NCBI GenBank assembly: GCA_963728395.1
Contig: CAVSJJ010000009.1
Coordinates: 1-64,000, forward strand
Source: CAVSJJ01 sp963728395
Lineage (GTDB): Bacteria; Actinomycetota; Actinomycetes; Actinomycetales; Dermatophilaceae
Reading direction: 5' to 3'
Length of the DNA: 64,000 bases
Shown here in pieces: positions 26,958 through 36,141 of this stretch; the stretch's first letter is position 1, and each line of letters opens with the position of its first letter. The notes below the pieces were generated by a model. That model saw only the letters and a program-made list of their open reading frames with translations, did no database searches and was not told where the DNA came from. The translations under genes and the position numbers were made by a program.

Positions 26958-28198
26958 CGGCGACCCGCTCGGTCCCGGTTGTCATCGTCGGCGCCGGCCC
27001 GGCCGGGCTGCGCGCCGCCCGCGAGCTCGCTCCCCTGGTCGACGGCGAGGTCCTCGTCCTCGACCGGGAGGCGACGGCCGGCGGCATACCCCGACACTCC
27101 GATCACCCCGGCTACGGCATGCGGGACCTGGGTCGGGTCCTCGGCGGCCCGGCCTACGCCCGGCGTCTCGTCGCCGACGCGGAACGGGCGGGGGCCCGGA
27201 TCCGGACCCACGCCATGGTGACCGGCTGGGCGGACGAGCGCGCCCTCGAGGTGACCTCGCCGGAGGGCCGCCAGGTCATCTCGGCCGATGCGGTGATCCT
27301 CGCGACCGGTGCCCGGGAGCGACCCCGCGCCGCCCGATGGGTGGCCGGCGACCGACCCGGTGGCGTGCTCACCACCGGCGAGCTGCAGCAGCTGGTCCAT
27401 CTCGAGCACCTGCCGGTCGGCACCCGAGCCGTCGTCGTCGGCGCCGAGCTCGTGTCATGGTCGGCCGTCCTCACCCTGCGCCAGGCCGGCGTCGAACCGG
27501 TGGCCCTCGTGACCGAGCACCCGCGGCCGGAGTCGTATGCCGCCTTCAGCGTCCCGGGCCGGGTGGCCCTGCGAGTGCCGGTCCGGACATCGACCCGGGT
27601 CGTCGCGGTGCACGGGCGGGGACGGGTGAGCGGCGTCGAGGTCGAGCATCGCCACACGCAGGCCCGCGAGACGATCGCCTGTGACACCGTCGTCTTCACC
27701 GGGGACTGGATCCCCGACCACGAGCTCGCCCGCAGCGGCGGCATCGCCCTCGACCCCGGCACCCTCGGCCCGCGCGTCGACACGGCGCTGCGCACCGACC
27801 GGCGGGGGGTCTTCGCCGCCGGGAACGTCCTGCACCCGGTCGACACGGCCGACGTCGCCGCCCTCGACGGCGCCCACGTGGCGCGCTCGGTCGTGGGCTT
27901 CCTCCGGGGCGAGGGCTACTCGGCCACCGGCGTCCCGCTTGTGGCGACCCCCCCGCTGCGGTGGGTCTCCCCCTCGGTGATGCGCCCGGGCGATCCGGCG
28001 CCGGCGCGGGAGCGGCTGCTGCTCTGGGTCGAGGAGCTGATCCGGATGCCCCGGGTGACGGCCCGGCAGGACGGACGGCTCCTCAACGCGATGCGGGTGC
28101 CCTGGCCGGCCGCGCCGGGGCGGGTCTTCCGGGTCCCCTGGTCCCTGCTGCGGGGCGTCCGGCCCGACGCGGGTCCGGTCTCGATCGGCCTCGACTAG
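26954..28198 (+). CDS. FAD/NAD(P)-binding oxidoreductase partner protein
   Basis: 414 residues with two Rossmann motifs: VVIVGAGPAGLRAARELA at the N-terminus for FAD and VVVGAELVSW near residue 160 for NAD(P); ATGARERPR lies between them. Such proteins accompany GlpA-like/BFD enzymes, in other bacteria often with a DUF1667 protein, and move electrons from the partner to NAD or another carrier. No DUF1667 gene is seen here. The start overlaps the previous stop (ATGA). The third, C-terminal part (after about 310) is Pro/Arg-rich and may contact the partner. It ends 33 bp before inverted repeat copy 2, the likely operon terminator. Confidence 0.82.
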   Translation: MTATRSVPVVIVGAGPAGLRAARELAPLVDGEVLVLDREATAGGIPRHSDHPGYGMRDLGRVLGGPAYARRLVADAERAGARIRTHAMVTGWADERALEVTSPEGRQVISADAVILATGARERPRAARWVAGDRPGGVLTTGELQQLVHLEHLPVGTRAVVVGAELVSWSAVLTLRQAGVEPVALVTEHPRPESYAAFSVPGRVALRVPVRTSTRVVAVHGRGRVSGVEVEHRHTQARETIACDTVVFTGDWIPDHELARSGGIALDPGTLGPRVDTALRTDRRGVFAAGNVLHPVDTADVAALDGAHVARSVVGFLRGEGYSATGVPLVATPPLRWVSPSVMRPGDPAPARERLLLWVEELIRMPRVTARQDGRLLNAMRVPWPAAPGRVFRVPWSLLRGVRPDAGPVSIGLD

Positions 28199-28230
28199 CG
28201 GCCTCGCCCGGGCACCACGGGGCCTCAGAA

Positions 28231-28290
28231 CGCCGAAATCTCACCGGAACCCTGCTACATCAGCGGGCCGATGAGATTTCGGCGAATCGA
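28231..28290 (+). repeat. long inverted repeat, family A copy 2
   Basis: Arm one (28231-28247) is identical to copy 1; arm two (28268-28284) differs at one base; the loop is again 20 nt and AATCGAG follows. It lies between two convergent genes and probably serves as a bidirectional terminator. Confidence 0.85.
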
Positions 28291-28325
28291 GGGGGCGCAG
28301 AGCCGCGAAGCCGCGGATCAGAGGC

Positions 28326-29414
28326 CTAGGAGGAGCCGGACTCCTCCGCGTTCTCGGTGTTCTCGGCGTTCTCCGCGTTCTCCGCGTTCTCGGCGTTCTC
28401 GGTGTTCTCCGCGTTCTCGGCGGCAGCGGCGTCCTGCGCCGCCTTGGCCTGCTCCGCCTCGGCCTTCTCCTCGGCGCTCTTCGCGCCCGAGACGGCCTTG
28501 TCGGCCGCGGCATGCTTGGCCTCGGCGGCCTCGGTCTTCGTGCCCTCGGCCACGCCGGAGGCCTTCTCCTTGGCGGCCCCGGCGGCACCGGCGGCCTTCT
28601 CCTTGGCGGCACCGGCCGCCGCGCTCGCCTTGGCCTTGGCGTTCGCCGCCATGCCGCTGACCGAGCCGCCACCGGAGCTCGAGGCGCGACCGGACTCCGG
28701 CGGCGTGTACGCCCCGGCGCTCGCCCACGGGTCGGCCTTGTCGGTGCTGCGCTTGTAGACGATGCCGGCGATCGCGGCGCCGAGCAGGGCGAGGAGGACG
28801 AAGCGCTTCTTGCCGCGCTTCTTCTTCGAGCCCTTCGAGAGCGCCTTGGCCTCCTTCCGCAGCTCCTTCGCCGCGATCGAGGCCTCCTTGGCCGCCTTCT
28901 TCGCGTGCTTGCGGGAGCGCTTGGTCGACTTCGTCGCCGTCGACCTCGCCTCGGCCGCGGCCTTGGCCGCCGCGTCGCGGGCCTCCTTGGCCGCAGCGAG
29001 CGCCGCGGCCCGGGCATCCTTCGCCGTCCGCGTCGCGGCGGGCTTCACCTCCGCCGCGAGGTCGGACGCCTTGCCCTCCGCCCTCGACGCCGCATCGCCG
29101 GCCGCGTCCCGCGCCGTCTCTCCAGCGTGGGAGGCGCTCACCTTGGCCGTCTCGACGGCCTCCTTCGCGCCGGCCCGCGCCGCCTCGGCGGCGACCTTCG
29201 CCCCCGTCGACAGGGAGTGCGCGACATCGGCCGCGGTGGACTTGAGCATCGCGGCGTAGTCGCTCTGCGCGGCGTCGTGCGCGCTCGCCCTCAGGGCGGC
29301 CGCTGCCTCCCGCGCGGCATCCTTCGCGTGGGTGGACACCGACCCCGCCGCATCGGCCGCACTCGACTGCACGGAGTCGGCGACCTTGGCGGGCTTGCTC
29401 TTGGTCCTCAACAC
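28326..29414 (-). CDS. Ala/Lys-rich helical membrane protein with Glu-Asn repeat tail
   Basis: 362 residues from GTG 29414, with GGAGG four bases upstream (a TTG at 29411 is an alternative). Residues 1-195 are an Ala/Lys/Glu-rich amphipathic helix of apolipoprotein or late-embryogenesis type, ending in basic SKGSKKKRGKKR. A single transmembrane helix (FVLLALLGAAIAGIVY) follows, then a disordered region and a tail of AEN/TEN tripeptides. It may be a cell-envelope or nucleoid-interacting protein; no function is assigned. Low complexity makes homology judgement weak, but the frame and ribosome site are convincing. Confidence 0.65.
   Translation of the reverse strand: MLRTKSKPAKVADSVQSSAADAAGSVSTHAKDAAREAAAALRASAHDAAQSDYAAMLKSTAADVAHSLSTGAKVAAEAARAGAKEAVETAKVSASHAGETARDAAGDAASRAEGKASDLAAEVKPAATRTAKDARAAALAAAKEARDAAAKAAAEARSTATKSTKRSRKHAKKAAKEASIAAKELRKEAKALSKGSKKKRGKKRFVLLALLGAAIAGIVYKRSTDKADPWASAGAYTPPESGRASSSGGGSVSGMAANAKAKASAAAGAAKEKAAGAAGAAKEKASGVAEGTKTEAAEAKHAAADKAVSGAKSAEEKAEAEQAKAAQDAAAAENAENTENAENAENAENAENTENAEESGSS
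28336..28420 (-). repeat. 9-bp tandem repeat coding for Ala-Glu-Asn / Thr-Glu-Asn
   Basis: About nine imperfect copies of a 9-bp unit (CTCCGCGTT / CTCGGCGTT / CTCGGTGTT on the plus strand) encode the C-terminal ENA/ENT repeat of the helical membrane protein. Such arrays can change length by slippage without breaking the frame. Confidence 0.8.
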
Positions 29415-29562
29415 AGGTCCTCCTTCGTCGGGACTTCCGTCTGCCCCCATCCTGCCCCCTTTGCCCTGGGTAAAACCACCGCAGCCGTATGCCGGGGCCC
29501 CACCCGGGCCCCGGCGGGCACCGTCACAGCGGCCCCCGGCATACCCGTGAAACAATCCCCCC

Positions 29563-30081
29563 ATGAAGGCAACCCTGCACACGAACCACGGCCCCATCGC
29601 CATCACCCTGTTCGCCGACCAGGCCCCCAAGACGGTCAAGAACTTCGTCGGACTCGCCACGGGCGAGCGGGACTACCGCGACGACGCCGGGCGGACCAAC
29701 CCGACGAAGTTCTACGACGGGCTGGTCTTCCACCGGATCATCCCCAACTTCATGATCCAGGGCGGCTGCCCGAACGGGCAAGGCACCGGCGGTCCGGGGT
29801 ACACCTTCGACGACGAGATCCACCCCGACCTGGCCTTCGACCGCCCCTACCTCCTCGCCATGGCGAACGCCGGCAAGCGGATGGGCAAGGGCACGAACGG
29901 CTCGCAGTTCTTCATCACCGTCACCCCGACCGCGTGGCTGACGGGCAAGCACACGATCTTCGGTGAGGTCGCCGACCAGGCGAGCCGCGACGTGGTCGAC
30001 CGGCTCTCGGCCGTCCCCACCGGCGCGATGGACCGTCCGGTCGAGGACGTCGTCATCGAGCGCCTCGAGATCGAGGACTGA
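29563..30081 (+). CDS. ppiA: peptidyl-prolyl cis-trans isomerase, cyclophilin type
   Basis: A 172-residue single-domain cyclophilin that catalyses proline isomerisation during folding. The family motif FHRIIPNFMIQGG (about 52-64) and NGSQFFIT are intact, and no signal peptide is present, so it is cytosolic. It opens the conserved order ppiA - rhomboid - crgA - sortase - pabA known near the origin of actinobacterial chromosomes. Its promoter lies in the 148-bp gap shared with the divergent helical membrane protein. Confidence 0.95.
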   Translation: MKATLHTNHGPIAITLFADQAPKTVKNFVGLATGERDYRDDAGRTNPTKFYDGLVFHRIIPNFMIQGGCPNGQGTGGPGYTFDDEIHPDLAFDRPYLLAMANAGKRMGKGTNGSQFFITVTPTAWLTGKHTIFGEVADQASRDVVDRLSAVPTGAMDRPVEDVVIERLEIED

Positions 30082-30135
30082 CCCCGGCCGCCCCAACCGC
30101 ACCGACCCCCGCCACCCACCGGACCACCCCGAGCC

Positions 30136-31041
30136 ATGACCGAGCCGACGGCCGCCGAGACCGCCGAGCAGACCCCCGTCTGCCCCCGCCACCCCGACCG
30201 GGTCTCCTATGTCCGATGCCAGCGCTGCCACCGGCCGGCCTGTCCCGAGTGCCAGCGCCCGGCGGCCGTCGGGATCCAGTGCGTCGACTGCGTCCGCGAG
30301 GGCCAGCGCTCGACGCGTCAGGGCACGACGGTCTTCGGCGGCGGGGTCACCGACGGCCGGCCGCTCGTCACCCAGGTCATCATCGGGATCTGCGTCGTCG
30401 TCTACCTCGGCCAGCTGTTCATCCCGGGACTGACCCGCTCGATCGAGTTCGTCCCCTATCTCGGGGACACCGAGCCGTGGCGCTTCCTCACCTCGGCCTT
30501 CGCCCACAGCCCGGGGTTCATCTTCCACATCCTGTTCAACATGTACGCGCTGTGGATCATGGGCTCCTACCTCGAGCCGCTCATGGGCCGGGCCCGGTTC
30601 GTCGCGAGCTATCTCGTCACGGCCCTCGGCGGCTCGGTCGGCTACCTGCTGCTCGCCTTCCCCCGGACGGCCACCCAGGTCGCGCAGCAGGGCTACGGTC
30701 CGTGGACGACCGGCGTCGTCGGGGCCTCGGGCGCGGTGTTCGGCCTCTTCGGGGCGTTCCTGCTGCTCCAGCGGCGGCTCGGCCGCTCGTCGGCGGGGAT
30801 GTTCGTCACCCTCGCCATCAACGCCGTGCTGGGGTTCATGATCCCCAACATCGCCTGGCAGGGGCATCTCGGCGGGTTCATCACCGGTCTGGCCTGCGGT
30901 GCGGTCATCGCCTACACCGGGCGGCGACCCGACGGGAGCGCGGGCAACTGGCGCGTGCACTGGTACGGCCTGAGCGCCATCACGGTCGTCCTCGTCGTCG
31001 CGACCGTCGCGAAGTATGCCGTGACGGCCAGCCCCTTCTGA
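30136..31041 (+). CDS. rhomboid-family intramembrane serine protease
   Basis: 301 residues. The N-terminal zinc-finger-like region has paired cysteines and histidines (CPRHPDRVSYVRCQRCHRPA, then CPEC and CVDC). The rhomboid domain follows with six or seven helices. The catalytic serine is in VVGASGAVFG (GxSG motif), the catalytic histidine in GHLGG, and the WR-type loop is LGDTEPWRFLTSAF. It cleaves membrane proteins within the bilayer; substrates in actinobacteria are unknown. It lies 54 bp downstream of ppiA on the same strand. Confidence 0.92.
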   Translation: MTEPTAAETAEQTPVCPRHPDRVSYVRCQRCHRPACPECQRPAAVGIQCVDCVREGQRSTRQGTTVFGGGVTDGRPLVTQVIIGICVVVYLGQLFIPGLTRSIEFVPYLGDTEPWRFLTSAFAHSPGFIFHILFNMYALWIMGSYLEPLMGRARFVASYLVTALGGSVGYLLLAFPRTATQVAQQGYGPWTTGVVGASGAVFGLFGAFLLLQRRLGRSSAGMFVTLAINAVLGFMIPNIAWQGHLGGFITGLACGAVIAYTGRRPDGSAGNWRVHWYGLSAITVVLVVATVAKYAVTASPF

Positions 31042-31101
31042 GGCCCCCGTTCCCAGGAACGGACCGAGTTCCCAGCGATCTCCCAGACTCACACCCAGGA
31101 C

Positions 31102-31149
31102 TTACACAGGTGTGATTCTTTCCCCAATGTGGACAAGCCCTGTGGAAAA
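31102..31149. promoter_or_regulatory. candidate DnaA boxes
   Basis: TGTGGACAA (31128-31136) is the reverse complement of TTGTCCACA, the preferred DnaA box of high-GC actinobacteria, and TGTGGAAAA (31141-31149) is a one-base variant. They sit 13 bp apart between the convergent rhomboid and crgA genes. No AT-rich unwinding element is present, so this is not an origin; it may titrate DnaA. Confidence 0.45.
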
Positions 31150-31169
31150 CCGGTCCTCGGGGGCGGGAG

Positions 31170-31421
31170 TCAGCGCCAGCGAGTCGTCATCGCGAAGCCG
31201 GCGACCATGAGGCCGAAGCCGACGCCGAGGTTCCACTTGCCGAGCGACTCGATCGGGTACTGCTGGCTCGTGATGTAGAAGGTGACGACCCAGAGCAGGC
31301 CGATGACCATGAGGCCGACCATGACGGGCACGAACCACGGCGGGTTGCCCGCGTCGACCTTCTGGGACCGGCGCGGCGGGGGGGTGTAGCTGGGCTTGGA
31401 GCGACCCTTGGACTCGGGCAC
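31170..31421 (-). CDS. crgA: cell division protein CrgA
   Basis: 83 residues from GTG 31421 (GAGGAG eight bases upstream; the in-frame GTG at 31427 is too close to it). A basic cytosolic N-terminus is followed by two transmembrane helices (WFVPVMVGLMVIGLLWVVTFYI and WNLGVGFGLMVAGFAMTT) with the conserved NP/WW-type residues between. CrgA joins the divisome and coordinates FtsZ-ring and peptidoglycan synthesis in actinobacteria. Its place beside ppiA and the sortase matches other actinobacterial chromosomes. Confidence 0.93.
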   Translation of the reverse strand: MPESKGRSKPSYTPPPRRSQKVDAGNPPWFVPVMVGLMVIGLLWVVTFYITSQQYPIESLGKWNLGVGFGLMVAGFAMTTRWR

Positions 31422-31492
31422 GGACACTTCTCCTCGTGGATCAGACGTTTGCCCTAGCGTAGAGGCTGTTTCACTCCGAGGAGGTGCCCACC

Positions 31493-32248
31493 GTGTCGAT
31501 GCGACGACACGCGCTGCTCACGCGGCGGCCGACACGGTGGTCCATCCTCGTCCCGGTCGTCGGTGTCCTCGCCGGTGCGCTCTTCGCGACGAGCAGCCAG
31601 GCCTCCCAGTCCGGGACCCTGCGTAGCTCCGCCACCGGTCTGCCGGACCTCATCCGGTCCCAGACGGCGAAGAACGCCCGGCTCGCCCACCAGCTGAGCA
31701 GCCTCGAGACCGAGGTCGACCAACTGACGAAGGCCAACGCGCCGGGCAGCGCCACGACCGACTCGTTGTCGAACCGGGCCGACGCCCTCGCCGGCGCGGC
31801 GGGACGCACGGCGGTGCACGGCCCGATGATCCGGGTCAGCCTCAACGACTCGCCGCTGCGCGGTGACCAGATCCCGGCCGGGTTCGGCGTCGACGACGTC
31901 GTCGTCCACCAGCAGGACGTCCAGGCCGTCGTCAACGCCCTGTGGCGCGGAGGGGCCGAGGCGATGATGCTCCAGGACCAGCGGGTCGTCAGCACGAGCG
32001 CGGTCCGGTGCGTCGGCAACACCCTCATCCTCCAGGGCCGGGTGTACTCCCCGCCCTACGTCGTGCGCGCCATCGGTGACATCGACCGGATGCAGGAGGC
32101 CCTGGCCACCGACCCGGCGATGGTCATCTACCAGGAGTACGTCACCACGGTCGGCCTCGGCTACGACGTGACCACCGAGGACGACGCGAGGTTCCCGGCA
32201 TACGGGGGGTCCATCGTCCCGAAGTACGCGAGCGTCACCACCCCATGA
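31493..32248 (+). CDS. DUF881 family membrane-anchored protein
   Basis: About 251 residues. One N-terminal transmembrane helix (WSILVPVVGVLAGALFATSS) is followed by a short coiled coil (RLAHQLSSLETEVDQLTKAN) and the DUF881 domain (GPMIRVSLNDSP... NALWRGGAEAMMLQDQRV... TLILQGRVYSPPY). The mycobacterial homologue sits at the same locus; function is unknown but location suggests a divisome or envelope role. GTG 31493 is preferred because GAGGAG lies nine bases upstream; GTG 31484 touches it. It overlaps the sortase start as ATGA. Confidence 0.85.
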   Translation: MSMRRHALLTRRPTRWSILVPVVGVLAGALFATSSQASQSGTLRSSATGLPDLIRSQTAKNARLAHQLSSLETEVDQLTKANAPGSATTDSLSNRADALAGAAGRTAVHGPMIRVSLNDSPLRGDQIPAGFGVDDVVVHQQDVQAVVNALWRGGAEAMMLQDQRVVSTSAVRCVGNTLILQGRVYSPPYVVRAIGDIDRMQEALATDPAMVIYQEYVTTVGLGYDVTTEDDARFPAYGGSIVPKYASVTTP

Positions 32249-32925
32249 GAGGCGCCCGCGTCCTCTCCGTCCTCGGGGAGGTCCTCATCACCCTGGGAGT
32301 CCTTGTCCTCCTCTTCATCGCGTGGGAGCTGTGGTGGACCGACGTCACCGCGAACCGCGCCCAGACCGTCACGGTCCACCGGCTCGTCCAGGACTTCACC
32401 GACCACCCGTCGGCCGGCACGGTCCACCCCGACGACGCCGGGCCGGGCGACGGGGCGTTCGCCATCGTGCGCATCCCGCGCTTCGGGTCCGACTACGCCC
32501 GCCCCGTCTACGAGGGCACCGACCACGACACCCTGGCCAAGGGACTCGGGCAGTACACCGGGACCGCGCAGCCCGGCACGATCGGCAACTTCTCCCTCGC
32601 CGGGCACCGGACGACCTACGGCCGCCCGCTCAACGAGGTCCAGCGGCTGCGGGACGGCGACCGGATCATCGTCGAGACGGCGGCGGACTTCTATGTCTAC
32701 GCCGTTGCCTCGCACGAGATCGTCGCGCCCACCGACATCGATGTCATCGCCCCGGTCCCCGACCGCCCCGGGGCGGCGCCGAGCAACGCCTATCTCACCC
32801 TGACGACGTGTCATCCGGAGTACAGCGCCCGGGAGCGCTACGTCGTCCACGCACTGCTCGAGGCGACCTACTCCCGGACGGCCGGCCTGCCGCGCGACGT
32901 CATGACGATCCCCGGGGAGGGATGA
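32245..32925 (+). CDS. class E sortase
   Basis: 226 residues with one N-terminal signal-anchor helix (VLITLGVLVLLFIAWELWW). Sortase catalytic residues are visible: His in LAGHRTTYG, Cys in LTLTTCHPEY and Arg shortly after in SARERYVV. Class E enzymes in high-GC Gram-positives anchor surface proteins with LAXTG-type signals. It is translationally coupled to DUF881 upstream. No obvious sortase substrate lies in the window. Confidence 0.92.
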   Translation: MRGARVLSVLGEVLITLGVLVLLFIAWELWWTDVTANRAQTVTVHRLVQDFTDHPSAGTVHPDDAGPGDGAFAIVRIPRFGSDYARPVYEGTDHDTLAKGLGQYTGTAQPGTIGNFSLAGHRTTYGRPLNEVQRLRDGDRIIVETAADFYVYAVASHEIVAPTDIDVIAPVPDRPGAAPSNAYLTLTTCHPEYSARERYVVHALLEATYSRTAGLPRDVMTIPGEG

Positions 32926-32928
32926 GCG

Positions 32929-33207
32929 ATGTATGCCGCGCTGTGGCGCCTGCTTCCGGGCCCGAGGGCCGTCAAGGTCATCGAGGCCGTCGTCCTGCTC
33001 CTGGTCGTCCTCGTCGTCCTCTTCCAGTGGGTGTTCCCCTGGATCTCGCCGCACCTGCCGTTCAATGACAACACCGTCGCCGCGGGCCCCCGCGCGCTGA
33101 CCGCTGTGACCGGGTCGACCGCTGTGACCGGCTCGGGCGTCGTCACGGGGTCGGGCGGCGCGCCCGGCTCGAGCGGCGCGCCGACCGGAGGGAGGGGACC
33201 GGCATGA
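32929..33207 (+). CDS. small membrane protein with disordered tail
   Basis: 92 residues. A single hydrophobic helix (VIEAVVLLLVVLVVLFQWVFPWI) is followed by a Gly/Ser/Thr-rich tail with TAVTGS repeats. GGGAGG precedes the ATG, and the stop overlaps the pabA start (ATGA), so it belongs to the sortase - pabA transcript. A small membrane protein in this position recurs in actinobacteria; its role is unknown. Confidence 0.75.
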   Translation: MYAALWRLLPGPRAVKVIEAVVLLLVVLVVLFQWVFPWISPHLPFNDNTVAAGPRALTAVTGSTAVTGSGVVTGSGGAPGSSGAPTGGRGPA

Positions 33208-33860
33208 CCCGGATCCTCGTCGTCGACAACTACGACAGCTTCGTCTTCACGATCGTCGGCTACCTCGAGCAGCTCGGGGCCGAGTGCGAGGTCGTCCGCA
33301 ACGACACGATCGGCCCGGCGGACGGCGCCGACTTCGACGGGGTGCTCGTCTCTCCCGGACCCGGGACTCCGGAGGAGGCCGGTGTCTCGATGGCGATGAT
33401 CGACGCCTGCGCCGAGCGCTCCCAGCCGATGCTCGGGGTCTGCCTCGGGCACCAGGCGCTCGGCGTCGTCTGCGGGGCCACGGTCGGGCGGGCGCCGGAG
33501 CTGCTGCACGGCAAGACCTCGCGGGTGCACCACGACGGGTCGGGCGTCCTCGCCGGACAGCCGGACCCGTTCACCGCGACCCGCTACCACTCGCTCGCGA
33601 TCGACCCGGCGACCCTGCCGGAGAGCCTCCACGCCACCGCACACACCGCGTCGGGCGTCGTCATGGCCGTCCGGCACCGCGACCTGCCGCTGCACGGGGT
33701 GCAGTTCCACCCCGAGAGCGTCCTCACCGAGGGTGGCTACCGGATCCTCGGGACCTGGCTCGAGACGTGCGGGCTCGCCGGGGCCGTCGAGCGGAGCGGA
33801 CACCTCAGCCCGCTCGTCCACGACGCCGCCGGACTGGCCGCGATTCCCCCCGCCGGCTGA
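33204..33860 (+). CDS. pabA: aminodeoxychorismate/anthranilate synthase component II (glutamine amidotransferase)
   Basis: 218 residues, class I glutamine amidotransferase. The nucleophile is Cys in GVCLGHQALG, and His and Glu are in HGVQFHPES. It supplies ammonia from glutamine to PabB or TrpE for folate or tryptophan synthesis. No component I gene is in the window. The mycobacterial homologue next to pknB is named trpG; PabA or a shared function is equally possible. It is coupled to the small membrane protein upstream, and ends before an array of intergenic repeats. Confidence 0.9.
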   Translation: MTRILVVDNYDSFVFTIVGYLEQLGAECEVVRNDTIGPADGADFDGVLVSPGPGTPEEAGVSMAMIDACAERSQPMLGVCLGHQALGVVCGATVGRAPELLHGKTSRVHHDGSGVLAGQPDPFTATRYHSLAIDPATLPESLHATAHTASGVVMAVRHRDLPLHGVQFHPESVLTEGGYRILGTWLETCGLAGAVERSGHLSPLVHDAAGLAAIPPAG

Positions 33861-34228
33861 CCGGCACCGGCATACTCCCGCGCCGCCGGCGGGGGACAAC
33901 AACTCACCCAATAGGGAAGTTGTTGCCGGTGCGGCGCTGATCGGGGCGATCCGACCCGGGTCAGGAACTGACCCAATAGGGAAGTTACTGCCGTTCGAGG
34001 ACGGTCCGGGAGCTTGGCTTCGAGGCAACAACTTCCCTATTGGGTGAGTTGCCGGCGGTATGCCGGGTGCGGCGGGCGGTGAGTGGGGCTGGCCGAGGGC
34101 AACAACTTCCCTATTGGGTGAGATGTTGGCGGGGTGGTTCGCGGGACGGGGGTGGCGGGTCGGGGGGCGGGGGGAAGGGGGGGAGTCTGGGCGAGTTGGC
34201 GGGTCGGGGGCGGGGGGAGGAGCTCGGG
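33861..34228. other. 368-bp intergenic region with four stem-loop repeats and a G-rich tract
   Basis: Between the convergent pabA and pknB genes. It holds four copies of repeat family B and then G-run-rich DNA at about 34131-34220 that could form quadruplexes. Probably a termination region for both operons; no gene is seen. Confidence 0.7.
33897..34130. repeat. intergenic stem-loop repeat family B, four copies
   Basis: Copies at 33897-33925 and 33962-33990 read CACCCAATAGGGAAGTT in the core; copies at 34026-34052 and 34102-34130 are in the opposite orientation. The full unit pairs AACAACT with AGTTGTT around an inner CCC-AATA-GGG hairpin. Two more copies lie near 48.55 kb, and none is inside a gene. 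Confidence 0.85.
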
Positions 34229-36121
<1,893 letters not shown>

Positions 36122-36141
36122 CGTGGACTTCTCCTCATGAC

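Noticed and set aside
31102..31149. Chromosomal origin
   Set aside because: Only two DnaA boxes, no AT-rich unwinding region and no dnaA/dnaN beside it.
33897..34130. CRISPR array
   Set aside because: Repeats occur in both orientations with unequal spacing and form hairpins; no cas genes are present.
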